Assembly: GCF_964204645.1 (NCBI RefSeq)
Contig: NC_134027.1
Coordinates: forward strand, 23,982,485-24,046,484
DNA from: Tubulanus polymorphus
Taxonomy: Eukaryota > Nemertea > Palaeonemertea > Tubulaniformes > Tubulanidae
DNA length: 64,000 bases
Direction: 5' to 3'
Of the stretch, positions 21,515 to 34,787 are shown in pieces (position 1 is the first letter of the stretch; every line of letters starts with the position of its first letter). Both the position numbers and the translations under genes were made by a program. The notes under the pieces are model-generated. The model saw nothing but the letters and a program-made list of their open reading frames with translations, made no database searches and had not been told where the DNA came from.

Positions 21515-23090
21515 CACTATTTTGTCATTTCTGTAGTTAAGTCGCGGCCTCTCACCGGCTAACCTAATATCCAGCACCCACACAGGCCTGTCGCAGAAAC
21601 GAAAAAGGAATCCGACAAACCACGTAACCCAGAAAAAACGGTTAGACTGCTGGAAGAAGCGGTCTATCAATCGTAAAGCAAGAATCGAATTGACTAGATA
21701 AATAACGAAAAGATGTCGAAATATCTGTTTAAAGGGGAGCAATCTCGATCACACCTACGCACGTCGACAAGGAGTTTCAGCAAGAACCTTAGTGCCTGAT
21801 GTAGCATCAGAGTACACTATGATCGTAGAGCAACGGCGATCACTGTCCACTACAGGACTGGGTGAACCAGGAGTAAGCCAACGCAGTGACGGAAGTGACG
21901 ACAATCTCGTAGAATCTGGCGAATTGTACTTAATGAATAAAGTTGATTCGTAAATATGTATACTGCCTGTTTCAATTGAAGAACCAGTGCTTTCGTGGGG
22001 CATGGTCCGCTGCATCGATTGTCTCTACGCAGTCATCATCTCTTGCAAGGGGTCCGGTATCTCCCCGAGCCAGCGGCGAACCGCTTAAGCGAGTTCGAAT
22101 CCATTGACGAGAAAATATCCTGCGCAGTAGGAATAGCAGATAGGCTATCTGCAGGAAATCGGTTGTAAACCGAACCAGACTACTTCGAATACAGCTAAAA
22201 CAATTTCAATCATATCGTTAAACTGAACTTGAACATTTATTTACATTTTGAAATTATATACATTATACATGTATACTAGTAACTGTACAACTACACGTCG
22301 CATTTTCAATACAAGGGCACGACCATTGCGACGCAGGCCAACAATGTTTTCACAAAGTCACATAATCCAGATAAAAAACAACAAAACGACTATCGTCCTA
22401 TCCCAAAGTTCAAAAAGTTTTGACTGAAGATTAAAACGTAGAAGATTTGTACCTGACGCTCTGTTGTCGTTAAGTATCCGACATTCTGTCCTAAAGAAAT
22501 ATTGCCTAGCATTAAAATTTTTAAAAGCCTTATCGTCGGAAAACAAGCATTATTTCTGTAGTACACAAGTCGGTTGTTGTATCCACATTGCTATTCCCAT
22601 GGATCAGAATCTATCTTCAGTTGGATCTAACATCATGAAAACGGATGCTATACTTGCCACAAGAATGGTTTCCAGATTTTGAAACTCATCTGAATTCTGG
22701 ATTGTTTCGTGGCCGTAATGTCAAAACGTTCCTCAAAAAATGATCCTCGCGACGCGGGTGGCAAAACATCTTCCCCTCCTTCACAGAGTTTTGGACCAGG
22801 ACTGCGGCATAGTATTAGTGCTACCACAAACCAGAGGATACTAACAAATAACTAGATCCTATCGATTTTTATATGTTTTATTTTTGCCACATATTCAAAA
22901 TAAATCAAAGACAATACCTTGGTCAAATATCATTGAACCTGGACTTAGTAACATAGATTTTAAAATAACTGATCGTTGAATGTGCCAAAAGGTTATAATG
23001 TTATTAGATCCGCACACAAGTAAAAGGTTTCAATTTCAAATTATCAAAATGGCTGCTGTATATATGCGGAGCTGAGACAGTTACCGGACG

Positions 23091-25658
23091 TTATCCAGTT
23101 CCCGATTCTGACGCGATTGGTGGATCTGTGACACGAGGAACTTGGCACTGGGCTGCATATGAATACTGTGACTGGTTAAACGTTGCGAAATCGGCGCTGT
23201 TAAACACAGCCGTGTGGTCACCAGACGATTGGCAGATTCGGTTATCCGTTGAACAACATCCGGGGTACTGATCAGTTACCCTACCCAGATAACACGTTGA
23301 ATCCAACAAGTCTTTGTAATAACACGGCAATGCCAGAAAATCCATTCTACCGCATCTAAACGAGAAAAAAAAACATATTCCAAATAAATCGTACTCAGAA
23401 AAGACACTACAAGCCCTCCTTAGCTTTAATGGGGTACCAGCAACGCGACTGTTGCAAGCGTAATTCCGCCATTATCCACCAGGTTCGCGAGTGTAGAGTA
23501 CGGTACGACGACTTAGGAACTAGTATATTTGAATTTAGGGTCGGGTCCTATATTTTACCTGTGAACAAATTTTCAAACCTTCATTTAGACAGAGCCGATA
23601 GAATATGCCCCACTTCTAATACTTTAGGTGACGAATCCCATTTTCTGTTTGACTGTACCTTACTTAACGAACAACGCAAAAAATTGTTGAATTTGAATAC
23701 CTTTAATACCCTTGATATTCTGAAAAACCCAACGGTCAACTTGGCTAAATTCATTAAGACCGGCTTAGATGTATATAGATCCCTCCAATAGTATATATAG
23801 TATTGTAAATAGTTGATGTATATAATAGTATATATAGTATTGTAAATAGTTGATGTATATATATTTCGTTACGTTTTCATTCTCTAAATTTTAATCACTT
23901 CAGTGTTGTTTTGTAAATATTTGTATATACATGTGTAATAGTTTTCCTCCATATACCATGGAAATAGTTGGAGTGTAAATAAATCGTAATCGTAATCGTA
24001 ATCGTACGACGTCGCCGCTGGATTCCATCTCGATCTAAATTAGAATCTAGCAATGATTTCTCAAATTCTGTGCATGAAGCACGAAAATATCGTGATAGAT
24101 GAGCTCTAAAGACTTATCAGACTTTGATTTCAATGCTTGATTTGCCTATTTTTCGGATTTGAAGACCGAAAATTGAATACGAAGTAACTGAACTATGGAA
24201 ATGAACTATTTTTGATCGATTTCGTCTGATATCTCAGTGGATATCGACGACTGATATCTCTGACGAGCTGGTATGCCGGACCCCATCATTCGATTACAAA
24301 TTATTACGCGACGAGTTGCCTTTTATAGTTTAACTAGTTCATTAGACGCACAAGCTTTCGCTACTAGTGCATAGTGGCTTCATCAAACAGGGATTTCACC
24401 AGATGAAGCCACTATGCACTAGAAGCGAACGCTCGTGCTTCAAATAAAATAGTTTACCCATGAAATACTACTCTTTTCGTTGTATTTATTCTACACCAAG
24501 TTAACGCGGCTCCTCGTGCGAAATCAACTCGCAACATTCGCAACGGAGGCATGTGTATAATATGTAACATGCATGTACAACTAGGCAAACAAATTGAAAT
24601 TGTGCAATATTTTTGAAAGGCTTACGTCTCACAGGTGACGTCACCAGCGCGATCTGAGCAGTGACACATCGAGCAGCCTGTCTGATTCTCGTAACGATTG
24701 GTAGCGCTGTTGAAACTAGAATCGGGAAACCTATCCACAGTGCAACCACCTGAAAGAAACATTATGATTCTGAGTCATTTTCTCGTTCATAAAATAGTCA
24801 ATTACAAGAAATAAGAACATGCCATTCGTTTCATTTAACCGATGAATAAATCGACTGTTTGGTGTATTGATTCACTAAAATCAGAAATTTTACATCGTCG
24901 GTATAAATTTGCTGCTCTTATCACGCGTTTTTCTTGAATATGGAGAAACGAATTTGTAAGTTTATTGAACTATCTTCCTAAAATATCGCATTGTAGATTT
25001 ACAACCATCGTTGTGAATTTCGTTAATAAATGAATAAAATTAATTAATAAAATCTTGTAAAATTACAAGACGGTTTGTAGTTTTGTGCATTTGCATAGTA
25101 AATCAGCAAAATTGATGGATTAAGTTGTAGAATTGAATGTCTACAAGGAAATTTTGTGAAACACAATAGATATCGCAGAAAGACACTGAATTTTGTAACA
25201 ATTTACTTGCAAAACTACAATTATTTCTAAAAATGCAGGCAACGGTCACAAGAGACAGTTGAAAATGGTGTATTTATTCTACGAAGTTAATTAACAAATT
25301 ATGGAATGAATGTTAGGAACTTTGCTTTTCAATGAACAAAAGATAAACACGACTAAAACTGCGGATACTAATTACGCATTGTCATTGCGGAAGCCCCATT
25401 AATCTGTATTCTGCTCAAGGCTCAGGCCTGACGCGAGCTACGAGCAATCTTCTCATGATTGCTCGTAGACACGAGTAACCCGAGCAACCTGTTGGAATGC
25501 CTGCCTAACTAGTTGGGACTGGTATGAATCTGCGAGCAATCATCTCAGAGAGATAGCTCGGACATGCAGTATGAATTAACAGTCTTACCTATTTCTCGAC
25601 TGATGGCCGCCTCCGAGACACCAGCAAATATCACACAAACCAATACAGCGAAATACAT
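23091..25658 (-). CDS. Secreted VWC-like protein, tandem copy 3
   Basis: Exons 25589-25658, 24626-24749 and 23091-23355; 152 residues, same phases as copies 1 and 2. Signal peptide as in copy 2. Exon 3 begins CGRMDFLALPCYY. Cysteines are conserved and all splice sites intact, so it should be expressed. TATA box at 25715-25720; 39-bp minisatellite upstream at 25929-26238. Confidence 0.85.
23511..24003 (+). mobile_element. 5'-truncated LINE 3' end in unit 3
   Basis: Same insertion as in unit 1, with GTACGACG at 23503-23510 and 24004-24011. It lacks the palindromic insertion, and one short stretch (GTATATATAGTATTGTAAAT, about 23791) is duplicated. The ORF2 C-terminus reads through to a stop at 23789-23791. 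The CxxC is changed to CPTS. Confidence 0.85.
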
Positions 25659-25928
25659 GATGAAATTCTGTCCACACGTTAGAGTCGACTGACAAAACAC
25701 AAGAAAACTGGCTGTTTATATCGTATACAGCGGTTTTTTGAAGTGTTGAATTTAATTTTCATAAAGCGATTTCTGTTTGATAGAATGAACAGTGTCTCGA
25801 TATTTCCGGATCAATGGTACATGAAATCAATAAAAAGAAACTCTGGGAGCCGAGTAGAAATTTTAAACTGAATTAGTCCCAAGGTCAATTCAACTGACGT
25901 TTTGTGGAAAATCTCAACTAAACTGACT

Positions 25929-26238
25929 GTGGAGCTGGATTCAGAGTCAAATTGAACCCTCACAACGGTTGAACTTGATCCAGAGTCATATTAGAGCCAC
26001 ATAACTGTGAAACTGGGATTAAAGCCTGATTAGACCCACACGACTGAGAAACTGGATCCAGAGTCGAATTAAACCCACACAACTGCGGAACTGGATCTAC
26101 CAGATCCAAAATCAAATTAAACCCTCACAACTGCGGAAATGGGATTAAAGCCTAACTAAACCCACACAACTGTGGAACTGGGATTAAAGTCTAATTAAAC
26201 ACACACAACTGTGGAACTGAGTCCAGAATCAAAATGGA
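25929..26238. repeat. 39-bp minisatellite upstream of copy 3
   Basis: About eight units in the same order as unit 1, with one unit carrying a local insertion (CTACCAGATCCAAAATC) near 26098. Confidence 0.9.
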
Positions 26239-26702
26239 TCCAGAGTATGTGGATAATATTTTGAAAAAAATCAATGAATTTGATATTGTAAAAATTGCTG
26301 CAACTATTTCTTCTTCGAAGTGGCCGAAGAGTCGAAGGTCTACGTTGATATTATGAAAAAGGTTTCATATTGTTTATCTCCTCTCTCAGCATAGTATTCG
26401 AACCTGATGGTACTGAGAATGGAGAATTTATAATTTTTGGAATTCATAATTTTGCCGCAAATAGACGAGGCAGGTAATCGAGGGTGGCTTTACAAGCTGA
26501 AACCTTTTCCCAGGTCGAACTTGGGAGGTCTTCGCATTATTTTTCGTACGATCATATATACATAAACTGCATGCTTTTTGAAACATTTAGAATCTAGAAC
26601 ATTAGATACATGTCTATAAGCTATATTCGCGTAGGCCTACAACAAAGCAAAACAATTTAATAAAATATCTTTTCGCTAAAACAGCTATAATAATATATCA
26701 AT

Positions 26703-26801
26703 ATGAAGTATGTGAATGTCGCCCCGCTGGTATTTACAATGTTATTGAATATCGTTGCAATTCAAACATTGGATCGAGTGCTCGATTTCTACATGAAATG
26801 A
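26703..26801 (+). CDS. Divergent signal-peptide-like mini-ORF, unit 3
   Basis: 32 codons, protein identical to unit 1. The upstream TATATAAG of the other units is changed to TCTATAAG (about 26613), so the promoter is weaker or lost. Confidence 0.3.
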   Translation: MKYVNVAPLVFTMLLNIVAIQTLDRVLDFYMK

Positions 26802-28199
26802 GTGTCCATAATTCAGGCAAAATGAACGCTGTGGCAATAATTCAGGCCAAATGAACGCTGTGGCCATAAATCAGGCGATTTCTAAATGAACGCTGTGACC
26901 GTTCAGGACATGTTGGATTAAATACTTTGATATGCTTAACATGCAATCGAACGACAAACCGTTTAAAGTTTCATAACATGCAGTGAACAAGGCGTTGGAT
27001 TGAAATTGGGGGGGGGGGGCGGGGGTCAACTTTCCTAGTGAAGGTGGCATTTTATCCGTACACTGTGAAAAATTGTTACGGAAGTTTCCGTTTTATTTTC
27101 CCAAACATACCATCGACAATTTAGCTATCATGCTGCAGCAGATGAACGCTGCAGCAGATGAACCGGAGACATTTCCGTCGAGCCACGGAAAAATTAGCGT
27201 ATTCACGTAAAATTCCGACGAATCACGGATAATTCCTGCCATCGATGGATTTTTACCGCATAAACCGTTAAAAAATCGGAAACTTTCCGTTTCATTTTCC
27301 ACAACATGATTTTGAATTATTATGTGCTCTCAGATGCAATATGGGGCCATATTCTACTTCAATTTCTATTCAAACACGACCGGCTCAACTACATGGATAA
27401 TTTAACCATATTTTACCGTACTGCAGTAAACAGCAATTTCAATTTCAATTTCAATTTATTTATCATAAATCCAAAGTATAAGATTGTGAATGAAGAAGAA
27501 CAACAATAACAACAAACAGACAAAGAACAAAAAGAATGTGCAATAAAAGAAAAGAAAAAGGAGAGAGAAGTAATACAATGTTTATATATACATACAACAT
27601 TATTTAAGTGATATTTACAAGGGTAAGCCCATAATATATAAATTTCGCGATATTTAGGAAGATTGGTTTACGTATGCACCTTCGCAACCCACGCTATTTT
27701 CTTACATAGAAGTAACAAAGGGGGCCTACAAAAACATCATCGATCTATGACGATTGATAAAAAACTATACCCGTGTTGAAGCTGAGTAGATAGAATCCCA
27801 CGATAATAACGAAAAAACACAGTCCGAAAATGTAACTGAAGCTAATAGTTTGTTCAACGTTTCTATAACGTAGGACGATTGGATACAGTTCTTAGGAATA
27901 AGGAAAGTTTCAGCCATTGCGTCCACAAATCAGACCATTCACTCATTTACAGCTTACTAATTATTGAAACTATTGAAAGTCATACAGATTTCACAAACGT
28001 CCACGCGGCCACGCCTTCTTTCGCTAGTCACTCCAATTCTACACTAACGTTGTTAATGCTTACAAATATTTGATATGCGTTAGTGATTTAACAAAGGCTT
28101 AAAAGTGCTGACTTTTTAGTTAAGACCTTAAAAAGTGCTTATATTCCACAGAAATATCAAAAAGTATCAAATTCATAATTATTTTTCTGACATTATGCG

Positions 28200-29059
28200 T
28201 AATGCCAATATTGGCTTTGACGATTTATCTTGTGGATTTGGACGAGGTTCGCGGTTCTAAATGATAATTAAAGTAACACGTCTGTATTACATGAAAAGCT
28301 CTTTTTTCTGGTCCCAATGAATTCAAGTTGAGCGGAGTCTGTGACAAATATTTGCTTCATTTAAAATAGCTCTCGAGCCGATGGTAAGCATGTCCTTGCA
28401 ATTTGTATGAAATTATGTCTATATCTGAACTTTTAATCTCGAAATCTCGACTTTATAAACTCGAAATTTCGACTTTTAAAGTCGAAATTTTATACAATAC
28501 ACATTACATGTTACATAATATGACATACAAGGTGGCAAGAAGATGGCCAAAAAACCAGAAATGATTTCGCAGGAGGTTTTTGGAAGTAAGATCAGTTGAT
28601 AGATCTGATACAATTAGTTACGCTTTTCAGAATAATTCAGAATCGATAAAGGAAAAAAGAGAAATATAGCGCAATGTGAGCCTAACCGATGAAGAATTCA
28701 GTGGGGGGGGGGGGGGGTGGTGTTATAACAGTTTATTTACTTCTCAACGGGCATATTGGTTCTTGTACTTTTCCCCGTTGAGAAGTCCCTGAAGTGCGTA
28801 TAGACTTGGTCACCTAGTAGCACTGAGGTAATTGTTTAATGACTTAAGTTACATTCTAGAATAGAATGATGGAACTGGTCACCGATGAGGTTCATATTGC
28901 ACTTGTCGCATACACGTTCATCCCTTGGAATATAATATATCTCTTATATTATTCCCTGTATGTTATTTCTAGGACCTTAGCATGTATTTATTTTGTATAT
29001 ACTATTGACTTTGTTTCATGAAATGTATTTGTACTAAAAAGAAATCCCTTGGAATATCA
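28200..29059. other. Unique spacer between the tandem array and the MAM gene
   Basis: No gene is seen. It contains a cluster of TCGAAATTT-type direct and inverted motifs (28435-28490) and a poly(G) run (about 28703-28717). The sequence after 28199 has no counterpart in the tandem units. Confidence 0.6.
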
Positions 29060-29329
29060 CATCCTCGCTTGCCAGGGGTCCGGTATCACTCCCGAACTCG
29101 CTTCCACCAGCCCCCTGGCCTCACAAAGCGTGATTTCATTACTGGCGCTGTTGGTCCATTTAACGGGAAAACCAATAAAAGCTTAAAAGTCGTTTGTTAC
29201 AAATGCTGTGATTGGTACGACCGGATTCTGGTCGGCTAGTAACGACTCCGACGACTCGTGAGGTCAAGGGGTTCTGTTCGGCGAACAGCTTTAGCGTAGT
29301 GGGTTCGAATCCCTTGACGGGTGCAGATG
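29060..29329 (+). mobile_element. Mutator-like MITE, copy II, with 9-bp target duplication
   Basis: Flanked by GGAATATCA at 29051-29059 and 29330-29338. Same family as 432-758 and 59474-59792, with about 50 bp missing in the middle. No transposase. Confidence 0.8.
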
Positions 29330-29497
29330 GGAATATCATGGCAAAGACTGAGTTCGTCTGGGGTAAGACGTTAAATCCGAATCGAGAAAGACTCAGTGAT
29401 TGAAGAACAATGGAACACGCGCACAATACATATGAATTTAACGTTTATTGCGAGCACTGAATGCATATCTTCTGTATCGACATGTAGAGATAGATCG

Positions 29498-32496
29498 TTA
29501 GCAATTAGAAGATGTGACGTCATCAATAGCAATATCAGATTCATAACCACTTCCCCGGGTAGCGACAAACTCGATCTAAAAAACAAACCAGACATAATTG
29601 ATTTATCAGATTTTTTTAAGTGAAAGTTCAAATAATTCAAACCGTACTAAGTACGTACTTTGGTGTTCCCTTTTGGAATATTAACTGATCCACGTTTCCA
29701 TTGATTTCCCTGATTACCAGATTTCAAAAATACAACGCGTCCGTTGAGTTTAACTTCTAATTTTCCCATTTGTGAACCACCATACATGTGATAATAAAAG
29801 TTCATGACGCAGGAGTCGGACGCTGATTGGGTACTTGCTTCTAACCTGGCTTGATGACCTGGAATTTTTCCGGAAGCTTCCATGTACACATACATCCCTG
29901 AAAAGAGAGTAAATATCAAACTCTGCTCATATCGCGATACTATTTTATTGTATGAACACATACGTTCAACTTAACAATATCGTTAACTTCATGTTCTCAC
30001 AGTTTGAGGGAGGTGAGGGGTGTAAAGATTTAGGGAAGTTAGGGGTGTATGGACGATGTTATTTGAGGAACTGTTCGTACCACGTCCAGTCGTATGATCT
30101 GCACTTGGACCGGTGCGTGAAGTATATGTACCCCCTGATCGTCTCGTCCACTGTCCATGTGAGTTCCACATCCCGTTATCCGTCTCGAAATCGGTATCCA
30201 ATCGTCCTACGTGATAGAAGATGATTTTTCGACATAATTGGAAAGAGGTACACTATGAAAATCATCACGGGATCCGCTAGATGAAGAGTTCATTTCTAAT
30301 CGTGGTCAGTGATGAGATCCTCTCCACTATTTTCACTATTTTATCGCGATTTTGCTTATGCTGTTACTTCAAATTAACAAACCTGGTGTCACAGTTGGTG
30401 TCGCAGTTGGTGCCACAGTGACCGATGAGCATCCTGTTGAAAAACTGACGTCATCAATACCCATGTCGGATAGCCAAGACTTTGGCCGGGTAGCGACAAA
30501 CTGAACCTGAGCAAAAAGACATTTCTCAGGTTATTCGTTAAACTATTTCATAAGCTAATTGAGGAAAATCTAAGCTGTGCACTGAGTACGTACTGCGGCA
30601 TTTCCTTTTGGAATGGGAACTGATCCATGTTTCCACTGGTTTCCCTGATCACCAGATTTTGAAAATACCACGTTTCCGTTGAGTTTAACTTCAAGTCTTC
30701 CCATAACTGCACCATACATGTGGTAGTAAAAGTTCATGACGCAGGAGTCAGACGCTGATCGAGTATTCGCTTCTAATCTGGCTTGATCTCCTTGAGGTCT
30801 CTCGTATGTCCTCATGTGCATGTACCATCCTGAAATGAGAGTAAATATTGGACTGTGCTCGTCGCGATACTAATCATTTGAATGTAGGTACCAGGGCGGA
30901 TTTTTACCTATGGGGGATATTTACCGGGGGAATTTTACCGGGTTTTTTTTTTACCTGTTACCTATTTAATTGTATGACTACCTTATTTCCTATTTACAAT
31001 TCGCTAACTTTATCTTTCCGCCGAATGAGGGTGTAAGGACGATGGTATTTGATTGAGAAACTGTTCGTACCATGTCCAGTCGTATGATCTCTTCTTGGAC
31101 CGGTATAAATAGATCCTGAATTGCCCCATCGTCTCGTCCATTGTAATGTTCCCTGCGAGTTCCACATTCCGTTATCCGTCTCAAAATCGGTAGCCAATTG
31201 TCCTACGTAATAGAAGATGATTTTTCGACAAAATTGGATAGAAGTTATCATTTTGGGAGCCTCCTGTTTTCGCCATTCTATTGCAACGAGCTACTTGTAC
31301 CGCAACTATAAACTACGTAACAAACCTGGTGCCACCGGGCCGCATCTCGCAGAAAAAGTTATATCGTCAATAGCTATGTCGGACATATAACCGCTTCCCC
31401 GGGTAGCGACAAACTGAATCTGAGAAACACAGACGTTGTTGGTCAAGGATGAACTAATCAAAGAATACTAAACTGTGTGCTCAGTACGTACCGCGGCGTT
31501 TCCTTTTGCAATCGTAACTGATCCCTGTTTCCATTGATTTCCCTGATCACCAGATTTCGAAAATACAACGTTTCCGTTGAGTTTAACTTCTAATTTTCCC
31601 ATTGTTGAACCATACATGTTATAATGAAAGTTCATGACGCAGGCGTCAGACAGTGATTGGGTATTGGCTTCAAGCTTGCCTTGATCACCTTCATGTTTCC
31701 CAGAAGTTTCAACGTACACGTACCATCCTGAAATGAGAGCAAACATTGAACACGGCTCATGGCAAAATCATTCAATTGTATGATCAGGGCTTTTTTTAAT
31801 TAGTAGGAGTACGGATTTTTTTGGGGGGGGGGGAGTGAAAGGGCGAAGGGAAAAAAATTTATTTTTTTTTGAAAACCCAGTGCCAGGATCCTCGAAGGGC
31901 AAAGGACAAAAAATAAAAAACAAAAATTACATTTTTTGTCTTGTTTTGCATTAATTTTCTGAAGGATTAGAAATAAAAGAATTATTTTCTCCGTTCAAAA
32001 AGGCTGACAGCCATTTTGAACTAAATAATCTGGTTAACATCATATACTCACAGATGGAAAGAGGAGGTGAGGGGTCTAGAGACAATGTTTTATGAGGCAG
32101 TAACTGTTCCTACCCTTTCCAGTCGTATGATCTCCACTTGGACCGGTCTTTGAAGATGATGTACCGCCTGATCGTCTCCTCCACCATAATGTTCCCTGCG
32201 ATTTCCACATTCCCATACCCGTCTCAAAATCGTTAGCCAATTTTCCTACGTAATAGAAAACAGATCATAGACAAAATGGGCTTGGCCTACTTTTATGTTA
32301 TCATATCTTTGGACCCGCTTGGCGAAGGAGTCTGTTTCCAAACTGTAAGAGGTTCAAATACTCCGGCAAGAGTAACCTGAAATATATTTGTCTATTGTAA
32401 AGACTGGTATGAATTAATCGACTTACCTATTTCGCCGCTGATGACCGCCTCCGAAACACCAGCATATACCGCACAAACCAATACGGCGAAATACAT
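29498..32496 (-). CDS. Secreted protein with three MAM domains
   Basis: Ten coding exons: 32427-32496, 32114-32245, 31492-31727, 31326-31419, 31071-31202, 30594-30829, 30383-30506, 30081-30206, 29659-29897 and 29498-29575. All have GT-AG borders and matching phases, giving 488 residues. The signal peptide is MYFAVLVCAVYAGVSEA. Each MAM domain uses three exons: DFETDNGMW through TGPRRDHTTG; VMNFYYHMYG with KLEVKLNG and GNQW; and FVATRGSG with SDIAIDD. Domains cover about residues 24-177, 178-341 and 342-488. A Thr/Pro linker (PTATPTVTP) ends the second. There is no transmembrane or other domain, so it should be secreted. MAM domains mediate protein-protein adhesion. The first exon and promoter are the same cassette as in the VWC-like genes. 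TATA box at 32554-32559. Domain one is the most degenerate (DFETGMGMWKS). Confidence 0.85.
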
Positions 32497-32553
32497 GATG
32501 AAGTTCTGTCCACGCGTTTGAGTCGACTGACAAAGATACGTCAAAACTGACCG

Positions 32554-32559
32554 TTTATA
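32554..32559 (-). promoter_or_regulatory. TATA box of the MAM gene
   Basis: TATAAA within ATACGATATAAACGGTCA, 58 bp upstream of the ATG. Nearly identical to the promoter of the short VWC-like gene at 38019. Remnants of the 39-bp minisatellite follow at about 32770-32840. Confidence 0.7.
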
Positions 32560-34787
32560 TCGTATACCGGTACAGCGATTTTTGAAGTGTTTGAATGAAT
32601 CTGATTTTCATCGATAGCATGTTCTCTGTTCTCTGTTCTGCTCGATAGTATGAATATTTTTTCGATATTTCCAGCCCAATGCTATATTAAATCAATATCT
32701 GGGTGCCGAGTAGAATTTTCAGACTAAATAAATCCCAAGGCCAATTCAACCTTCGTTTTGATGCACATCTCACCTAAATAACAGTGGAATTGGATTTTGA
32801 GTCAAATAAAATGCGCACATACTGTGGAACTGAGTCCGGGTGGAATGTTTTGCCTGTCTGACACCTATATTTATGATTAGTAATCAATGATTTGAAATAT
32901 TTTTGATATAGAGTTGGTATTCATGTGTATCTATTGTACAGAATTGTACATTTAATTTTGTAAATGCCGCTGCCATTTCTTCGAAGAGGCCGAAGAGTCT
33001 GATGTCTACGCTGACATCCTAAATATTTATTCGGCAGGTTCTAAAATGATGGTACTGACAATTTTTGATACTGGAAATTCATAATTTTCTTTTTCTGTAT
33101 GTACGTATCATACGTTAGTGCATGCTTTTGGAATATTTCGAATATAGAAGAACATTTGAGACATATTGCATGGGCGGCATACGTGTAGGCCTATAACAAA
33201 GCGAAACAAATCAATTATATCCGTTCACTAAAACAGCTCAAGCAATATATTCAAATTAAGTATGTAAATATCGACTCGCTGGTATTTACAATGCTATTAA
33301 GTATCGTTGCAATTTATACATTGGATCGGATTTGCGATGTGACCATAAATCAGGTGATTTCTAAACGAACGCTGTGACCATACATGACTGGTTGGTTTGA
33401 AAGCTAAGAATTGAAATATGGTAACATAAAATTGATCCGTTTTTCCGGCAACGCAGTTTACAAGGCCGTAGCCCGGGATTGGAATGGTGGAGGGGATTGC
33501 TTTTCCAATGAAAGTGGAACTTTTTGAACAGTTACGTGCTCACAGATGCAATCTCGGGCATTCTTTGACTTCAATTTCTCACCAAACAGAACAGGTTTAA
33601 TTACGGATAATCTAAGCTTATTTTACGGGATACTGCTGTATGCACTGTATGTATACACTCAGCCACGGCACGAACCCCTGCCACAGTAGACCTGGTGCGC
33701 CGGTACATGCGCAGCTTTGCCGCGCTTATACTTGCGGCACCAATCAGATTGCTCGTTGAATAATCGCCGAGGCAAATTTCACGGAAGAACTATAAATGGT
33801 AAAACCTGGACTAAAATAAAATGGGATTTCTTATTGGCTATAATGACATAATCTAAGCTGCGCGTGTAGCTGCGCCCTCGGTCTAGCAGGGGTTCGGGGG
33901 TTCGTACGGCAATCTCGGTGCCATCAGGTTCGAATACCTGCCAGGGTAGGATGCATCGATCCATACATGGACATTTGAACGGGTTCAGCCGAAGTCTTCG
34001 GCAAAGGAAAAACAACTGCTGTTGACGGTGAATGTGTTTCTTATCGTATGCACAATCGTAAAAATGCGTCAGTTTTGTCGGGGCATAATGAAAAAAAAAA
34101 TGAGCTTGCCTATTGACTACTTTTTCACTTGTTGATCGGCTTTTTAGAAGGAAAGGTCTACTACAAAACGAATCATCTGATGTGCATGGACATAACTATC
34201 AAAAGTAATTTTTATCACATCTATGAACTATCGATACTTTATGTCAAATGGTACACCGTATCATCACTAGTGGATAGCCGTAACATTGGTGGATAGATGT
34301 TTATTTGAACCCGGACATCTTACTCGACATCGCACGTATTTCAAACCCTTTCGCTGCGTATGGGGTTGAATCGACGCCATGCATACGGCAAATCGATTCG
34401 AGTTGTAAGGAAAAGTCTATCTTTTTGTTCTACAGAGAGCGAAAGAAAAATCACTAGTTCTTGATGTATTCTTTCAATCATTTGACTCTATGGTTTTATC
34501 AATTTTAACTTTTGGGGCTGAAGTTTGAGGGTTCAAAAAGTTGCGATCTATTATCGATTTTGACTGGGCTGAGGTATTGGTGCTATGAACACGTACAATC
34601 TGTTTACAACTGCCTTACTTATGATTAATCTGTTTTTACAAATATTGCGGACAATTAGAAAATAAGATACATATATATCCAATTCCAGCAATAACTTTGA
34701 TAGTCGTTGTTTCGCTATCTATGCATTCCAGTCATCAAATAACAGTTCAGCCCATTTCATCTGAGACGTTTGGAACTTGATATATTA

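Larger units (their letters stand above)
21376..28199. repeat. Tandem segmental duplication, unit 3 (6824 bp)
   Basis: The third unit ends at CATTATGCG (28199); unrelated sequence follows. It shares the 260-bp segment with unit 2 but the LINE insertion with unit 1, and carries VWC-like gene copy 3. A G-run at 27007-27016 is longer than in the other units. Confidence 0.95.

Noticed and set aside
29280-29325. tRNA-like GGTTCGAATCCC
   Set aside because: It lies inside the MITE with 9-bp target duplications and recurs in each copy, so it is part of the element.
32330-32390. Possible extra exon of the MAM gene after the signal exon
   Set aside because: It has an acceptor-like ATTTCAG, but an in-frame stop follows after seven codons. 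The signal exon joins MAM exon a directly in phase.
33851-33950. tRNA-like segment with GGTTCGAATACC, also at 39160-39250
   Set aside because: No cloverleaf can be drawn. The two copies are explained by segmental duplication alpha.
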